DNA from: an uncultured bacterium
GTDB lineage: Bacteria; Bacillota; Clostridia; Oscillospirales; Ruminococcaceae
NCBI GenBank assembly: GCA_905215965.1
Contig: CAJMSD010000001.1
Location: 62,001-126,000 of the forward strand
Reading direction: 5' to 3'
Length of the DNA: 64,000 bases
This document shows, piece after piece, positions 8,209 to 18,200 of this stretch (the stretch's first letter is position 1; every line of letters starts with the position of its first letter). Below the pieces are notes generated by a model that saw nothing but the letters and a program-made list of their open reading frames with translations, ran no database searches and was not told the origin of the DNA. A program made the translations under genes and the position numbers.

Positions 8209-8785
8209 CGAAGTGAAGATAATCGATATACCAACGGCGCAGCAGCTTTCAGATGAGTTGGAAAGAGTAAAATACAAATCCAACTTCAGAAAAACATTAT
8301 TAAATACGATATCTTCGCTTATCGTTGTCGCTGCGGTCGCGGTACTTGTTTCAATGCTGTTTCTGCCGGTGTTGAGAGTCACGGGGACAAGCATGGCTCC
8401 TACAATGCTGAACGACGAGCTTATAATCTGTAATAAACGCAGCAACTTTGAAACAGGCGATATTGTAGCTTTTTACTTTAATAATAAGATACTGCTGAAA
8501 AGAGTTATCGGTATTTCAGGCGATATCATTGATATCAGCGAGGACGGTACAGTCTATGTCAACGGTGAGGCTCTTAATGAACCTTACGTCAGTGAAAAAG
8601 CCTTGGGGGAGTGCGACATAGAGCTTCCGTATCAGGTTCCTGAGAACAGAATATTCGTAATGGGCGACCACAGAGCCGTTTCAGTTGACAGCCGTTCAAC
8701 GTCGATCGGCTGTATTGCCGATGAGTACGTCATTGGCAAGGTTATAATGAGGGTATGGCCTCCGGAGCGAATAGAAACCTTTTGA
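8201..8785 (+). CDS. lepB: Signal peptidase I of the pilus locus
   Basis: A 194-residue type I signal peptidase (S26). One membrane anchor lies at about 34-56, followed by an external catalytic domain. The catalytic serine is Ser64 in GTSMAPT and the general-base lysine is Lys100 in LLKRVIGISGD. The third family box reads VMGDHRAVSVDSR, with His in place of the usual Asn of GDNR. The ATG at 8201 overlaps the previous gene; longer in-frame reading to 8102 runs through that gene and has no ribosome-binding site. A dedicated peptidase beside pilin genes is common in sortase-pilus loci, where it may process the pilins (inference). Confidence 0.92.
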   Translation: MSDEVKIIDIPTAQQLSDELERVKYKSNFRKTLLNTISSLIVVAAVAVLVSMLFLPVLRVTGTSMAPTMLNDELIICNKRSNFETGDIVAFYFNNKILLKRVIGISGDIIDISEDGTVYVNGEALNEPYVSEKALGECDIELPYQVPENRIFVMGDHRAVSVDSRSTSIGCIADEYVIGKVIMRVWPPERIETF

Positions 8786-8822
8786 TATAATTTGCTCTAA
8801 TAATTCGAAAGGGGGAATTTAA

Positions 8823-11800
8823 TTGAAAGAGACACAAAATTTAATCAGAAAAATGCTGAAAGACCATAAGCGTCATAAGAAATGGATAGCTGTGATGCTT
8901 TCGCTGTCGATGCTAATTTTGTTTTTAGTCCCTCTCGGACTTATTATGCCGGCAGTCAGCATGAGCAAAACAAAAAGCGCAAATGACGGCAGACTTCCGG
9001 CTAATGCTTACGATTTTGAGAATAGAATTACCGGTATTGGTTTTTCTGATCGGGACGGAGATTATTCCGGCGGTGATTTTGACGCCGGAAATGCGGATTC
9101 CGCAAGCGTATGGTTTCAAGTATCGTATGATTTTCAGGATACGGGAGATATATCGCTGGATCAGCCATATATTTACCTGACTCTTCCTAAGGATCAGATA
9201 AAGGTTATGAGCAATTTCCTTAATAAAGAAACAGACGATACTACAGCCGATTGGATCGCTTACAGGAATCAACACGGTTTGGGACAGACTTACAAACCGG
9301 CTACATACAGCGTTTATCCGACAGATAACGAAAATGAAGGCTTGGTAGTAATACACCTCAAAGATGAATACATTAATTATATCAAAGAGAATAACAATTT
9401 TCAGGGCGCGCTTACATTTGAAGGAAGCGTTGACAGAGCTTCTACGCAGTCGGGTGATGTTAATATTAAGCTTGGCGATGCAGAGGCAGCGATCAAGTTT
9501 GCCGACAGAAATCCTTCTGTTAAGAAATCAGGTTCGGTAGATGCAAACAAAGTTGATGAAAACGGCGTTCCGTATATTCATTGGACAATTACCGTTTCTG
9601 ATCTGTATGAATTGAATAATTACACGATCTCGGATACTAAAATCGGAAGCATAATCCCAAATTCTTTCGTTTCAACTCCGAATATGTTCTATCTCGATAA
9701 CGGAGCGATAAAAACAGATCTGAGCAGTAACAATGTAAAGAATATTACGATCGAGTACGATACTCTTGCTACGACGGACGAACTTGAAATCAGTAAGGCA
9801 GAAAATACCGTAACGATTTCAGGTCCGACAACAGCTGAGGATAAGGGAGAAGTTAATTTAAATTCCGACATCAAAGCCGATGTTTATAAGTCGGGAATTC
9901 CTTCTTATGAGATCGCCGACGAAAAGGGTTTTATTTACTGGACTGTTAAGGTTTCAAGAAAATACGGCATGAACCTTAACGGATATACGCTGACGGATAC
10001 AATGCTCAGCGGCGCTGTTGTATCGGCAGTTGACAAAAACGGAAATAATATTTCTGACAAGATAACTGTTAGCGGTTCGACTCTGACTTTTGCAAATGAT
10101 GCGGATGTCAGCGAAGCAACCATTACTTATAAATCTCCGGTCACGCCAAATACGTCGGCCAATGTAACAAATAAGGCTCAGGTAACTCCTCCCGGAGGAA
10201 ATACTCCCGATGATGAAAAAGAGATAACAGTTCCTTACGATGACACTTCTCTCTTTAATGTCGTAAAATCCGGATATTTCGTTGAAGATCCCAATGGCGG
10301 AGACAATGATTACATTGAGTGGACGATCACTATCGACGCTTCAGCAAAAAACAACAGCAAGGAAACCTTGAACGGTTATGTGATCTCGGACGAAGCTTTC
10401 GGTAAGTCAGGGTTCGAGTGGATAAGTGCAGAGGCGTACAATGATTATGCAAAGGATAACAGTATAACCAATGCTTCCGATGTCGTTTCGGGAAGCGGAA
10501 CTTCCTATACTGTAAATAAGAACATTGATAAGCTCATTCTGAAATATAAGCTGCCTTTGAGCGATGAGGAAAAAGCACAGAGACAGTCTCTCGGAGTAGG
10601 CGCAACGATGCAGCTTAAAAATAACGTGACAGTTACTCCAAATGACGGCGGTCCGAAGGATGAGGAGGGTACTGTGGACGTTCCCGGAGTTGCCGGAAGT
10701 ATGTCTATAAAAGCTAATAAAAGCTGGCAGGGAAATGATCCCAACAGACCAACTTCGGCAAAGCTCCAGCTTCAGCGAAGAGTTGACGGCTCGGACGTAT
10801 GGGAAAATGTCGGCGATCCAATAACGGTCGGCAATGATGAAACATACGCTTGGGATAAGCTTCCGAAGAGGGACAATAACAGAAAAAATTATTATTACAG
10901 AGTTGTCGAGGTCGATACTCCGTCCGAGTATACTCCGAGCTATTCTATCGGCGATAACGGTACGAATACCGACGGCGCTTTAATCACTGTAACAAATACT
11001 TGGAATTATATCAATTTAGGCATCAATAAAAGCTGGCGTGACATAAACGATGAGGATAAGCCCGTCAGCGTAACGTTTAAGGTTTTACAATCTACGGACA
11101 AAAATAATTGGACTGATACGGGAAAAACAATTACGCTGAATAAAGCCGATTATTACTCCGCTCAGAAGCTTCAGCTTCCCAAAAAGGATCAAAACGGCAA
11201 CGATCTGTATTATATGATCGAGGAGATCAGTGCGATCGACGCTGACGGAAATGAAGTTGTTTCTGATTTTACACCATCGTATGATTGGATGAACGGCTTC
11301 AAAGCAAGCGATTATTCTTCGAATGATCCTACAATAGGAGCTGCAAATACTTGGAACAACCTTAATGTAACCGTCAATAAAAGATGGGCGGGAGACAGCG
11401 GCTATGAAAATCAGCGTCCGCCGATCACGCTGACGTTATGGGAAAAGGTCGGAGACGGCGAATGGACTGCTACCGACCGGACAATAACAATTAATAATGA
11501 CGGAAGCAGCGATACCGATGCGCATACCTGGAAGAATCTTCCGAAGTACAAGGACGGTAAGCCCGTTCAGTATCAGGTAAGAGAAACTCCTGTTGACAAT
11601 TATTATGTTGACGGCGAAAATACTGTTCTTACGGCAACGGGAACTATTAACCTTCAGAATAATTACTCTAATATTAAGGTTTCTGTTTCCAAAAACTGGG
11701 CAAACGATACTCCCGATGTAAGACCCGAAACGGTAACGTTCCGCATTCAGCAAAGCTCGAATCAGTGGGCTGCTGACGATGAGTGGACAAATGTTCCGGG

Positions 11801-14800
11801 TAAGGAGGATATCACTCTTGCGCGCAGCGCGGACGGCAGCTTTGACGGCGCCTTCTGGGACGGTCTGCCGAAAAAGGATTCAAACAACCAAACCATTTAC
11901 TACAGGGTTATAGAAGTTAACACAGATCCCGATTATACTTCATCGGCTGACAAGACGTACGGTGTGAATGATAACAGTACATTTACTATTACCAATGTAT
12001 GGAATTTCATTAATCTGACGGCTGAAAAGCAGTGGAGCGGCGATCTTGGATTTGAAGCATCAAGACCTGATGTTACACTGACCCTTTGGAAAAAGGTCGG
12101 AAACGGCGAGTGGACCGAGACCGATCAAAAGGTCGTACTGAAAAATGACGGAACCGGTAAATTCTATGAGGACGGCGATACTTCAAAGCCTGTAGATTCG
12201 TATACTTGGAGCAAGCTTCCTGTTAAGGAGGGCGATCAATCGGTCGTTTACAAGATCGTTGAAACTCCGGCTCAGGGCTATGACGCGAGCTATTCTACGG
12301 AATCGGTCAATACCAGCGGTACGGTAACAGTCACCAATACGTCGAATCATATCAATGTTACCGGAGTCAAGCAGTGGGTAGGCGATACGCCTGAATACAG
12401 ACCTTCAACGGTCGTATTCGAGCTTTGGTCGAGCATCACTCCCGACGATGCGTCAAGCTGGACTAAGGTAGACGGAGCGGAAAAAACAATTACAAAAAAT
12501 TCCAACGGTGTATTCAGCAATGCGCTGTGGGCAAGAATTCCGGGCAAGGACGAAAACGGTCACCGCATTTACTATAAGATCGTTGAAGCTTCAATTGAAG
12601 ATGAAAACGGAAACTCTATGTCGGACGAGTACGATGTAAGCTATTCTGCTCCGAACGGAGTTGCTGACACATCTACTATTACTGCAACCAACACCTGGAA
12701 ATATATGAACTTATCGGTTTCTAAAAACTGGTCGGGATTTACCGAGGAAGAACTGAACGCTCTCAATATTGATGAAATTTCGGTTCGCTTAATGCGAAAG
12801 ATCGGTGAAGCCGGAGCGTGGACTCCTGTTGAGGGCACAGAAACGAAGATAAAAAAATCCGACAACTGGCAGCTTGAAAATGCGTGGGAGAAGCTCCCTC
12901 GGAAAGATGAGTACGGTGTTGATATTTATTATCGTGTTGAAGAACTTACGACAAGCGATTTATTCCACGCAAAATATGATAACGGCAGAAACGACAGCGG
13001 AACAACGGTTGTGACCAATGTTTCAAGTCAGATCGACATTACTGCTCAGAAAGTATGGGATCCTCCAACGCCGATTTACAGTTCAAAGCCCGATTCAATT
13101 ACGTTTGTTCTTATGAAGACTGTCGACGGCGGCGCTACATGGACTCAGGTCGGAGAGAAAACTCTTAACAAGTCTGAAGATTATGCAGATGTTACTTGGA
13201 ATGATCTTCCTATTATTGATGATGCTACAGGCCGTAATATTGTCTACAAGGTTGAGGAAAAGAGCATCGACGGATTCTCTGTAAGCTATAGCAGCGAGGC
13301 GATCACCGAGACCGGAACCGTTACAATTACCAACACGGAACAGGCTCCGTATACTAAGCGAGCTTTGTATCCCAGTGCAAATACCGTAACGAACGGAAAA
13401 GTGACAGCTGAGGATTATGATTTCGTTTCTGAAATATCGCCTGAGCGTCTGCCTAATCTGGTTAAGAAAATTGGCAACGAGGAATATTATATCTTCAAAT
13501 GGCGTCTTGATTTTCTTAGAAATAAGATCAACGGCGGTACCGGTATGCAGTACACGATTACCGATACCTTGCCTGAGGGAACTGTCTTGTATATAAACGG
13601 CGCTGAGTATGACGTTACATGGAAGTTTAATAATATAGAAGGCATAGATTCTTCTACTACAATAGATACTTGGCAAACACCTCCGTTCACTTATACAAAT
13701 GATACTATAACATTTAATGTCCCGACTAATATGTCTCAAATCACTTATTATACGGCGACAAAGAAATCTCTGATCGATAACGCACTTTTGGAAAAAGGCT
13801 CATACACTATTGTTAATAAGGTACAGGAAGCTAAAGAAGCTTTGCCTAAAGAGGCGACTGTTTCAGTTAAGAATGACGACACGGCAGACTATATAAACAA
13901 GACAAATAATACTTCTGCCGGAACAGATTCAAGCGGCAATCCGAAAATGTCAAACGGAAATGCATATTATACGCTCGATATCAACAAGGACGGACGATTC
14001 CTTTCGAATGGCAGCATGGTCAATATATCTGATGTTTTCCAGATACTCCGCTACCAGTCGGGCACTCTGGATCAGAGCGGAAGAAATATTCTTGACGCTT
14101 CCCTTGAAAACGTAGCCGTGTATGAAGTGGATTCCAACGGAAAACGTACATTGCTTTCTGCCGATAAGTATTCTTATTCAACAAAGGTGGAAGACGGCGC
14201 TGTCGTTTCTGAAAATTCACACCCATTCAATATTGATTATACTGCTCCGCAAGGTACTTACGGACTTGCTCTTTACAGGTATGGAGAACAAACTTATCCT
14301 GCCGGACTGGAAGTCATCTTAAGAGTAAACGGCGGAACGCCAAACGCTGAGATTGTCACTACGGGAATTGATGGTGTTGTAGCCGCAGAAGCAATTGATA
14401 CTCATTATGATTCAGACGGATGCGCAAGAATCAAAATTACTTTTTTGCAGGATTTTACGGAAGAGGGATATCTTGGCGCTGTCGGCATAAGTAATCTGGC
14501 TAATTCGATCGAAAAGAACAGACTTGTTCTTGTTAGTTCAATTCTAAAAACTGAAACTAATGTAACTAACAATATAATCAATTTCACTGTTCCGGACGGA
14601 AAGCACTTGCAGATCGAATATGCTTACCACCTTAAGAAAACGGATAACGCCGATCTTGAAACCGGAGATTTCGTAACAATGCAGAATGCCGCTACGGTTC
14701 ATGCTTCAGGCGGAGATCAGACTGATAACAGCGAAGAAACAAAATTCATCGTAGAAAAGACATCAAGTACGATCCAGTCAAGCGGCGTGCCAAAGGTTAA

Positions 14801-15296
14801 AAAGATCGACGTTGGTAACTACTCAATAACTGATCTGAACGCAACATTTAAGCTTGCAAAATTTGATACCGAATCAAATAAATGGATATATGCAACTGAT
14901 TTTCCGTTCAGAGTAATAACGTCAAATGGAAAGGAAACGATATCAAAGACTGATCATACAATTGAATTCGGTGATAATTCGGTAGAATTGGATAATGCGT
15001 TCCCGCCGACGGCGAAGGATCTTGATGTAATCAACGGAGCGTTCAACATCGTTCTGGAGGAGAATACTCTTTATAAGCTTATCGAAATAAAGGCTCCGGA
15101 CGGATTTATTAAAACTCCTTATGAGGTTGGCATAACACAGCTCGATCAGATGAAGGATTTCACATATTGCTTTATCTATAAAAATAACGTGGAAAATATG
15201 TCAGAGCTGAAAGAAGCAGCCGGAATTTCCGATATGCAGGTTCAGGACGTAATCGATCCCGGAACTGTAAGCATTGCAAATATTAGACCGCTTTAG
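8823..15296 (+). CDS. Giant pilus adhesin, N-terminal part ending at in-frame TAG
   Basis: The first 2157 residues of a very large surface adhesin. Start is TTG at 8823 after GGGGGAATTT; a basic stretch and a hydrophobic segment (about 25-46) form the signal peptide. Residues about 60-620 contain at least three related beta-domains with the pattern KSG...YIxWTItV...LNGYxIsD. From about 10701 to 13340 there are eight tandem CnaB domains of 95-125 residues. Each begins like INKSW or VSKNW, with the isopeptide lysine, an internal YYRVxE glutamate and a terminal TxTNT asparagine, so each probably forms a Lys-Asn cross-link. Two or three further isopeptide-type domains follow. Translation stops at TAG 15294-15296, inside the linker before the next CnaB domain, and the same frame continues to 19769. 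As it stands this product has no sorting signal. Confidence 0.88.
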   Translation: MKETQNLIRKMLKDHKRHKKWIAVMLSLSMLILFLVPLGLIMPAVSMSKTKSANDGRLPANAYDFENRITGIGFSDRDGDYSGGDFDAGNADSASVWFQVSYDFQDTGDISLDQPYIYLTLPKDQIKVMSNFLNKETDDTTADWIAYRNQHGLGQTYKPATYSVYPTDNENEGLVVIHLKDEYINYIKENNNFQGALTFEGSVDRASTQSGDVNIKLGDAEAAIKFADRNPSVKKSGSVDANKVDENGVPYIHWTITVSDLYELNNYTISDTKIGSIIPNSFVSTPNMFYLDNGAIKTDLSSNNVKNITIEYDTLATTDELEISKAENTVTISGPTTAEDKGEVNLNSDIKADVYKSGIPSYEIADEKGFIYWTVKVSRKYGMNLNGYTLTDTMLSGAVVSAVDKNGNNISDKITVSGSTLTFANDADVSEATITYKSPVTPNTSANVTNKAQVTPPGGNTPDDEKEITVPYDDTSLFNVVKSGYFVEDPNGGDNDYIEWTITIDASAKNNSKETLNGYVISDEAFGKSGFEWISAEAYNDYAKDNSITNASDVVSGSGTSYTVNKNIDKLILKYKLPLSDEEKAQRQSLGVGATMQLKNNVTVTPNDGGPKDEEGTVDVPGVAGSMSIKANKSWQGNDPNRPTSAKLQLQRRVDGSDVWENVGDPITVGNDETYAWDKLPKRDNNRKNYYYRVVEVDTPSEYTPSYSIGDNGTNTDGALITVTNTWNYINLGINKSWRDINDEDKPVSVTFKVLQSTDKNNWTDTGKTITLNKADYYSAQKLQLPKKDQNGNDLYYMIEEISAIDADGNEVVSDFTPSYDWMNGFKASDYSSNDPTIGAANTWNNLNVTVNKRWAGDSGYENQRPPITLTLWEKVGDGEWTATDRTITINNDGSSDTDAHTWKNLPKYKDGKPVQYQVRETPVDNYYVDGENTVLTATGTINLQNNYSNIKVSVSKNWANDTPDVRPETVTFRIQQSSNQWAADDEWTNVPGKEDITLARSADGSFDGAFWDGLPKKDSNNQTIYYRVIEVNTDPDYTSSADKTYGVNDNSTFTITNVWNFINLTAEKQWSGDLGFEASRPDVTLTLWKKVGNGEWTETDQKVVLKNDGTGKFYEDGDTSKPVDSYTWSKLPVKEGDQSVVYKIVETPAQGYDASYSTESVNTSGTVTVTNTSNHINVTGVKQWVGDTPEYRPSTVVFELWSSITPDDASSWTKVDGAEKTITKNSNGVFSNALWARIPGKDENGHRIYYKIVEASIEDENGNSMSDEYDVSYSAPNGVADTSTITATNTWKYMNLSVSKNWSGFTEEELNALNIDEISVRLMRKIGEAGAWTPVEGTETKIKKSDNWQLENAWEKLPRKDEYGVDIYYRVEELTTSDLFHAKYDNGRNDSGTTVVTNVSSQIDITAQKVWDPPTPIYSSKPDSITFVLMKTVDGGATWTQVGEKTLNKSEDYADVTWNDLPIIDDATGRNIVYKVEEKSIDGFSVSYSSEAITETGTVTITNTEQAPYTKRALYPSANTVTNGKVTAEDYDFVSEISPERLPNLVKKIGNEEYYIFKWRLDFLRNKINGGTGMQYTITDTLPEGTVLYINGAEYDVTWKFNNIEGIDSSTTIDTWQTPPFTYTNDTITFNVPTNMSQITYYTATKKSLIDNALLEKGSYTIVNKVQEAKEALPKEATVSVKNDDTADYINKTNNTSAGTDSSGNPKMSNGNAYYTLDINKDGRFLSNGSMVNISDVFQILRYQSGTLDQSGRNILDASLENVAVYEVDSNGKRTLLSADKYSYSTKVEDGAVVSENSHPFNIDYTAPQGTYGLALYRYGEQTYPAGLEVILRVNGGTPNAEIVTTGIDGVVAAEAIDTHYDSDGCARIKITFLQDFTEEGYLGAVGISNLANSIEKNRLVLVSSILKTETNVTNNIINFTVPDGKHLQIEYAYHLKKTDNADLETGDFVTMQNAATVHASGGDQTDNSEETKFIVEKTSSTIQSSGVPKVKKIDVGNYSITDLNATFKLAKFDTESNKWIYATDFPFRVITSNGKETISKTDHTIEFGDNSVELDNAFPPTAKDLDVINGAFNIVLEENTLYKLIEIKAPDGFIKTPYEVGITQLDQMKDFTYCFIYKNNVENMSELKEAAGISDMQVQDVIDPGTVSIANIRPL
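15294..15296 (+). other. In-frame amber codon splitting the adhesin gene
   Basis: The context is CCG CTT TAG ATC GGA. The frame is open for 2157 codons before it and 1490 codons after it. The residues on both sides (SIANIRPL and IGASKTW) match the usual junction between one CnaB domain and the next. Confidence 0.95.
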
Positions 15297-18200
15297 ATCG
15301 GAGCTTCAAAAACATGGAAACAGGATCCCGGAGCTGATACAAAGGACATAAGCGTTACGGTTCAGCTGTTCTCGTCACATACGAAATCCGCAGAGATTCC
15401 CGCTGACGCAAAGCCGGTAGAAAATGCATTGAGTTATATTGCAAGGCCTTCCGACAAAACTCAGCCGAATGACGGAACGTGGATACTGAAACAGGATTAT
15501 GATTCCGAAACAGATTCTTATATCTGGCAGGACGATGTAATATGGAAAAACCTGCCCGACGGAGTTGACGGCAAGCCTCTTTACTACTACGTAAAGGAAA
15601 TTGCTTATAATATCGGCGGAGTTAATTATGAACTTGACCAAAACGGTCATTACGTCGACGGAAGCGGAAATGTATACGTTGATGAAAGCGGAATTGAAGG
15701 CGAATATAAGCCGACATATGCCGATAACGGTACGAATAACGACGGAGTTGTAAGTATTACAAATTCAAGAGAGTTCGTTGTTGAAAAGCAGTGGCTGAAT
15801 CGTGACGGAAGCGTTATGAAAAATCCTCCGTCCGAATATTCCGAAATCGAATTTACGCTGACAGGTATAAAGGAGGACGGTACAGAAGTTAATATCGCGC
15901 TCGGCGAAAATAATAAATTGAGCGCAGCAAACGGCTGGAAAGTCGAAATACCGCAGTATCTTGTAAGTCAATATATAAAATTCAAGATTCAGGAAGTGAA
16001 CGCGCCGTATTTCTACATTGTCAGCGATGTTTATTCGCTTAACGGAACGGTCGGAGTTGTTACTCTTATCAACCAAAGTCAGGAGATTTCCGAGATAGAC
16101 GTTTCGGTAGATAAAATGTGGGGCGACGGTGACGACGTTCATACAAACGAAAACGTTGAAGTAACGCTTTATAAGTATACAGGCGGCAGAAGATTCACTA
16201 ACGATGATATCAAGGGCTTTGAAAGCTCGCTTCCGGCAGGAGTTGCTCTTGTGGAAACGATTGATCCCGAACATCCTATTACAAATCCGATAACGCTTGA
16301 CAAAGACAACGATTGGTCATATACGTGGACTAATCTTCCATACAAGGAAAACGGTTCGATCGTAAAGTATTACGCAGTTGAAACAAAGGGCAATGAGAAG
16401 TATGTTTCCTCTTATGAGTACACAAATAATGACAGCAGTCAGCACATGGACATCACAAACTCGCTGCCGGGCGCAGTCACAATCAAGAAACGCTGGATAG
16501 ACGCCGAGGACGGCAGTATACTTATGGCAGGCGTTCCAAATGAGGTAAAGGTTGAAATCTATCGTCAGACAACTGCAGCAGCTTCAACGGCAGCTACTAC
16601 AACCACAACAACGACTATGACTTCTTCAGGTTCACAAACTGTTGCAACAGATCAAATTAAGCTCATGGCTTTGGGTGATTCCATTACAGACGGATATAAT
16701 ATTGCCGGTGCATACAGACAATATCTGTATAAGGATTTGGTAAAAGCCGGATATAATATCGATATGGTCGGTACAAAAGGCTGGAGCGGCGATAAGGATT
16801 ACGATGATGACAACGAGGGATATTCAGGATATGCTATAAAGAAGTATAGTGTACAAAACAGAGCGGGTTTGTACGAAACGATTGTAGGTAACAATACAAT
16901 ATCAAATAATAAGCCTGACATTATTCTTCTGATGATCGGTACGAACGATATACTTGATAATCAAATGGGTACAGTTGACGGCGGTACGGAGGATATTAAA
17001 GCAAGACTCCAAAGTCTTGTAGATCACATCTACAGTCAGTACAGCGATCCCAATGACTTGACATTATTTATAGCTAATCCGACTATACTCGGTCCCAGTG
17101 CTATGCAAGATTATTTATATAACAGCTATAATTTGGACAGTCAAGCAAAGCAAAAATTATTTGACGATAATATTTCTAAGTACACAGGTTATATTAAGGA
17201 AATCGTTAATGCAGAAAAGGCTAAGGGTCATGATGTAGTATTTGTCAATGTAAACAGTCAGTTAACATTGAGCGATATTCGTGTAGACCAGATTCACCCG
17301 ACAGAGGGCGGCTTTGAGAAAATGGGCAAGTATTTTGCTAAGGCGATTGACGCTCATCTCAAAGGAGAAACCTTAGACGACACCACCACAACCACAACAA
17401 CTACCACAAACGGCGGTTCGTCATCGGAAACCACCACGACAACTACAGTCAACGCTGAAGATCTGGAACTGGTAACAGATGCGGAAGACAGCGGAATCTC
17501 GGCAGACGGCACAGTTACTTTGAACGCAGATAACGGCTGGTCGGTATCGCTCATAAATCTTCCGGTAAGCGACGGAACTAACGAGTACATCTACTACGTT
17601 AAGGAAGTCAACGGAGAATATTATGAGGTTAAGTATTACAACAACGGTCAGAAACCGGGAAGCAATCAGATAATTACCGTAGAGAATACTACCGAGGGAA
17701 ATCCTATATCGATAACCGCTGAAAAGAAATGGGAGGGCATACCGGAAAATTCCGGAATCACTCACCCCGATGCTGTGACACTACAGCTTCTTGCGGCGGA
17801 TACAAAGGACGGAACATATTCGGCATTCGGAGAGCCGGTTACAATCGGTGAAGAACAGAGTTGGAGCTATACCTGGGAAAATCTTAAGGGAAGCAAATTC
17901 TATAAGGTCGAAGAAACCGAAATTCCGAACGGCTGGACGGTAACATACGAAAACAACGACGGAACTCAGACGGATGCAGACGTTATCACGGTTGTAAATA
18001 CGCTCGATAAAGGCTCTCTCGAGTTGAATAAGAGTTGGTATCAGGATAACGACGGCGGAACGTCAGAGGTCGAGGTAGAAGTTTGGCGTGTTGCCGAGGA
18101 TATGGAAAACGCGATCGCACAGCTGAGCTTGAATACAAAGTATTTCAAAGCGCCTAAGATCATGGCGGCAGAGCCAAGGGTGGGTGATAATAGCAACTGC

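Noticed and set aside
13095..13739. Minus-strand ORF of 214 residues inside the adhesin gene, and other long antisense frames in 8.9-19.6 kb
   Set aside because: Antisense shadows of a very long biased coding frame; no start signals and no recognisable domains.
15294..15428. Frameshift as the reason for the split adhesin
   Set aside because: 8823, 15297 and 15429 are all in the same frame and the translation continues a CnaB domain directly after TAG, so it is a single codon change, not an insertion or deletion.
17380..17455. ACC/ACA-rich tandem sequence as a CRISPR or microsatellite element
   Set aside because: It is in frame and encodes the Thr-rich linker of the adhesin; there are no spacers of constant length. 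No CRISPR array was found anywhere in the window.
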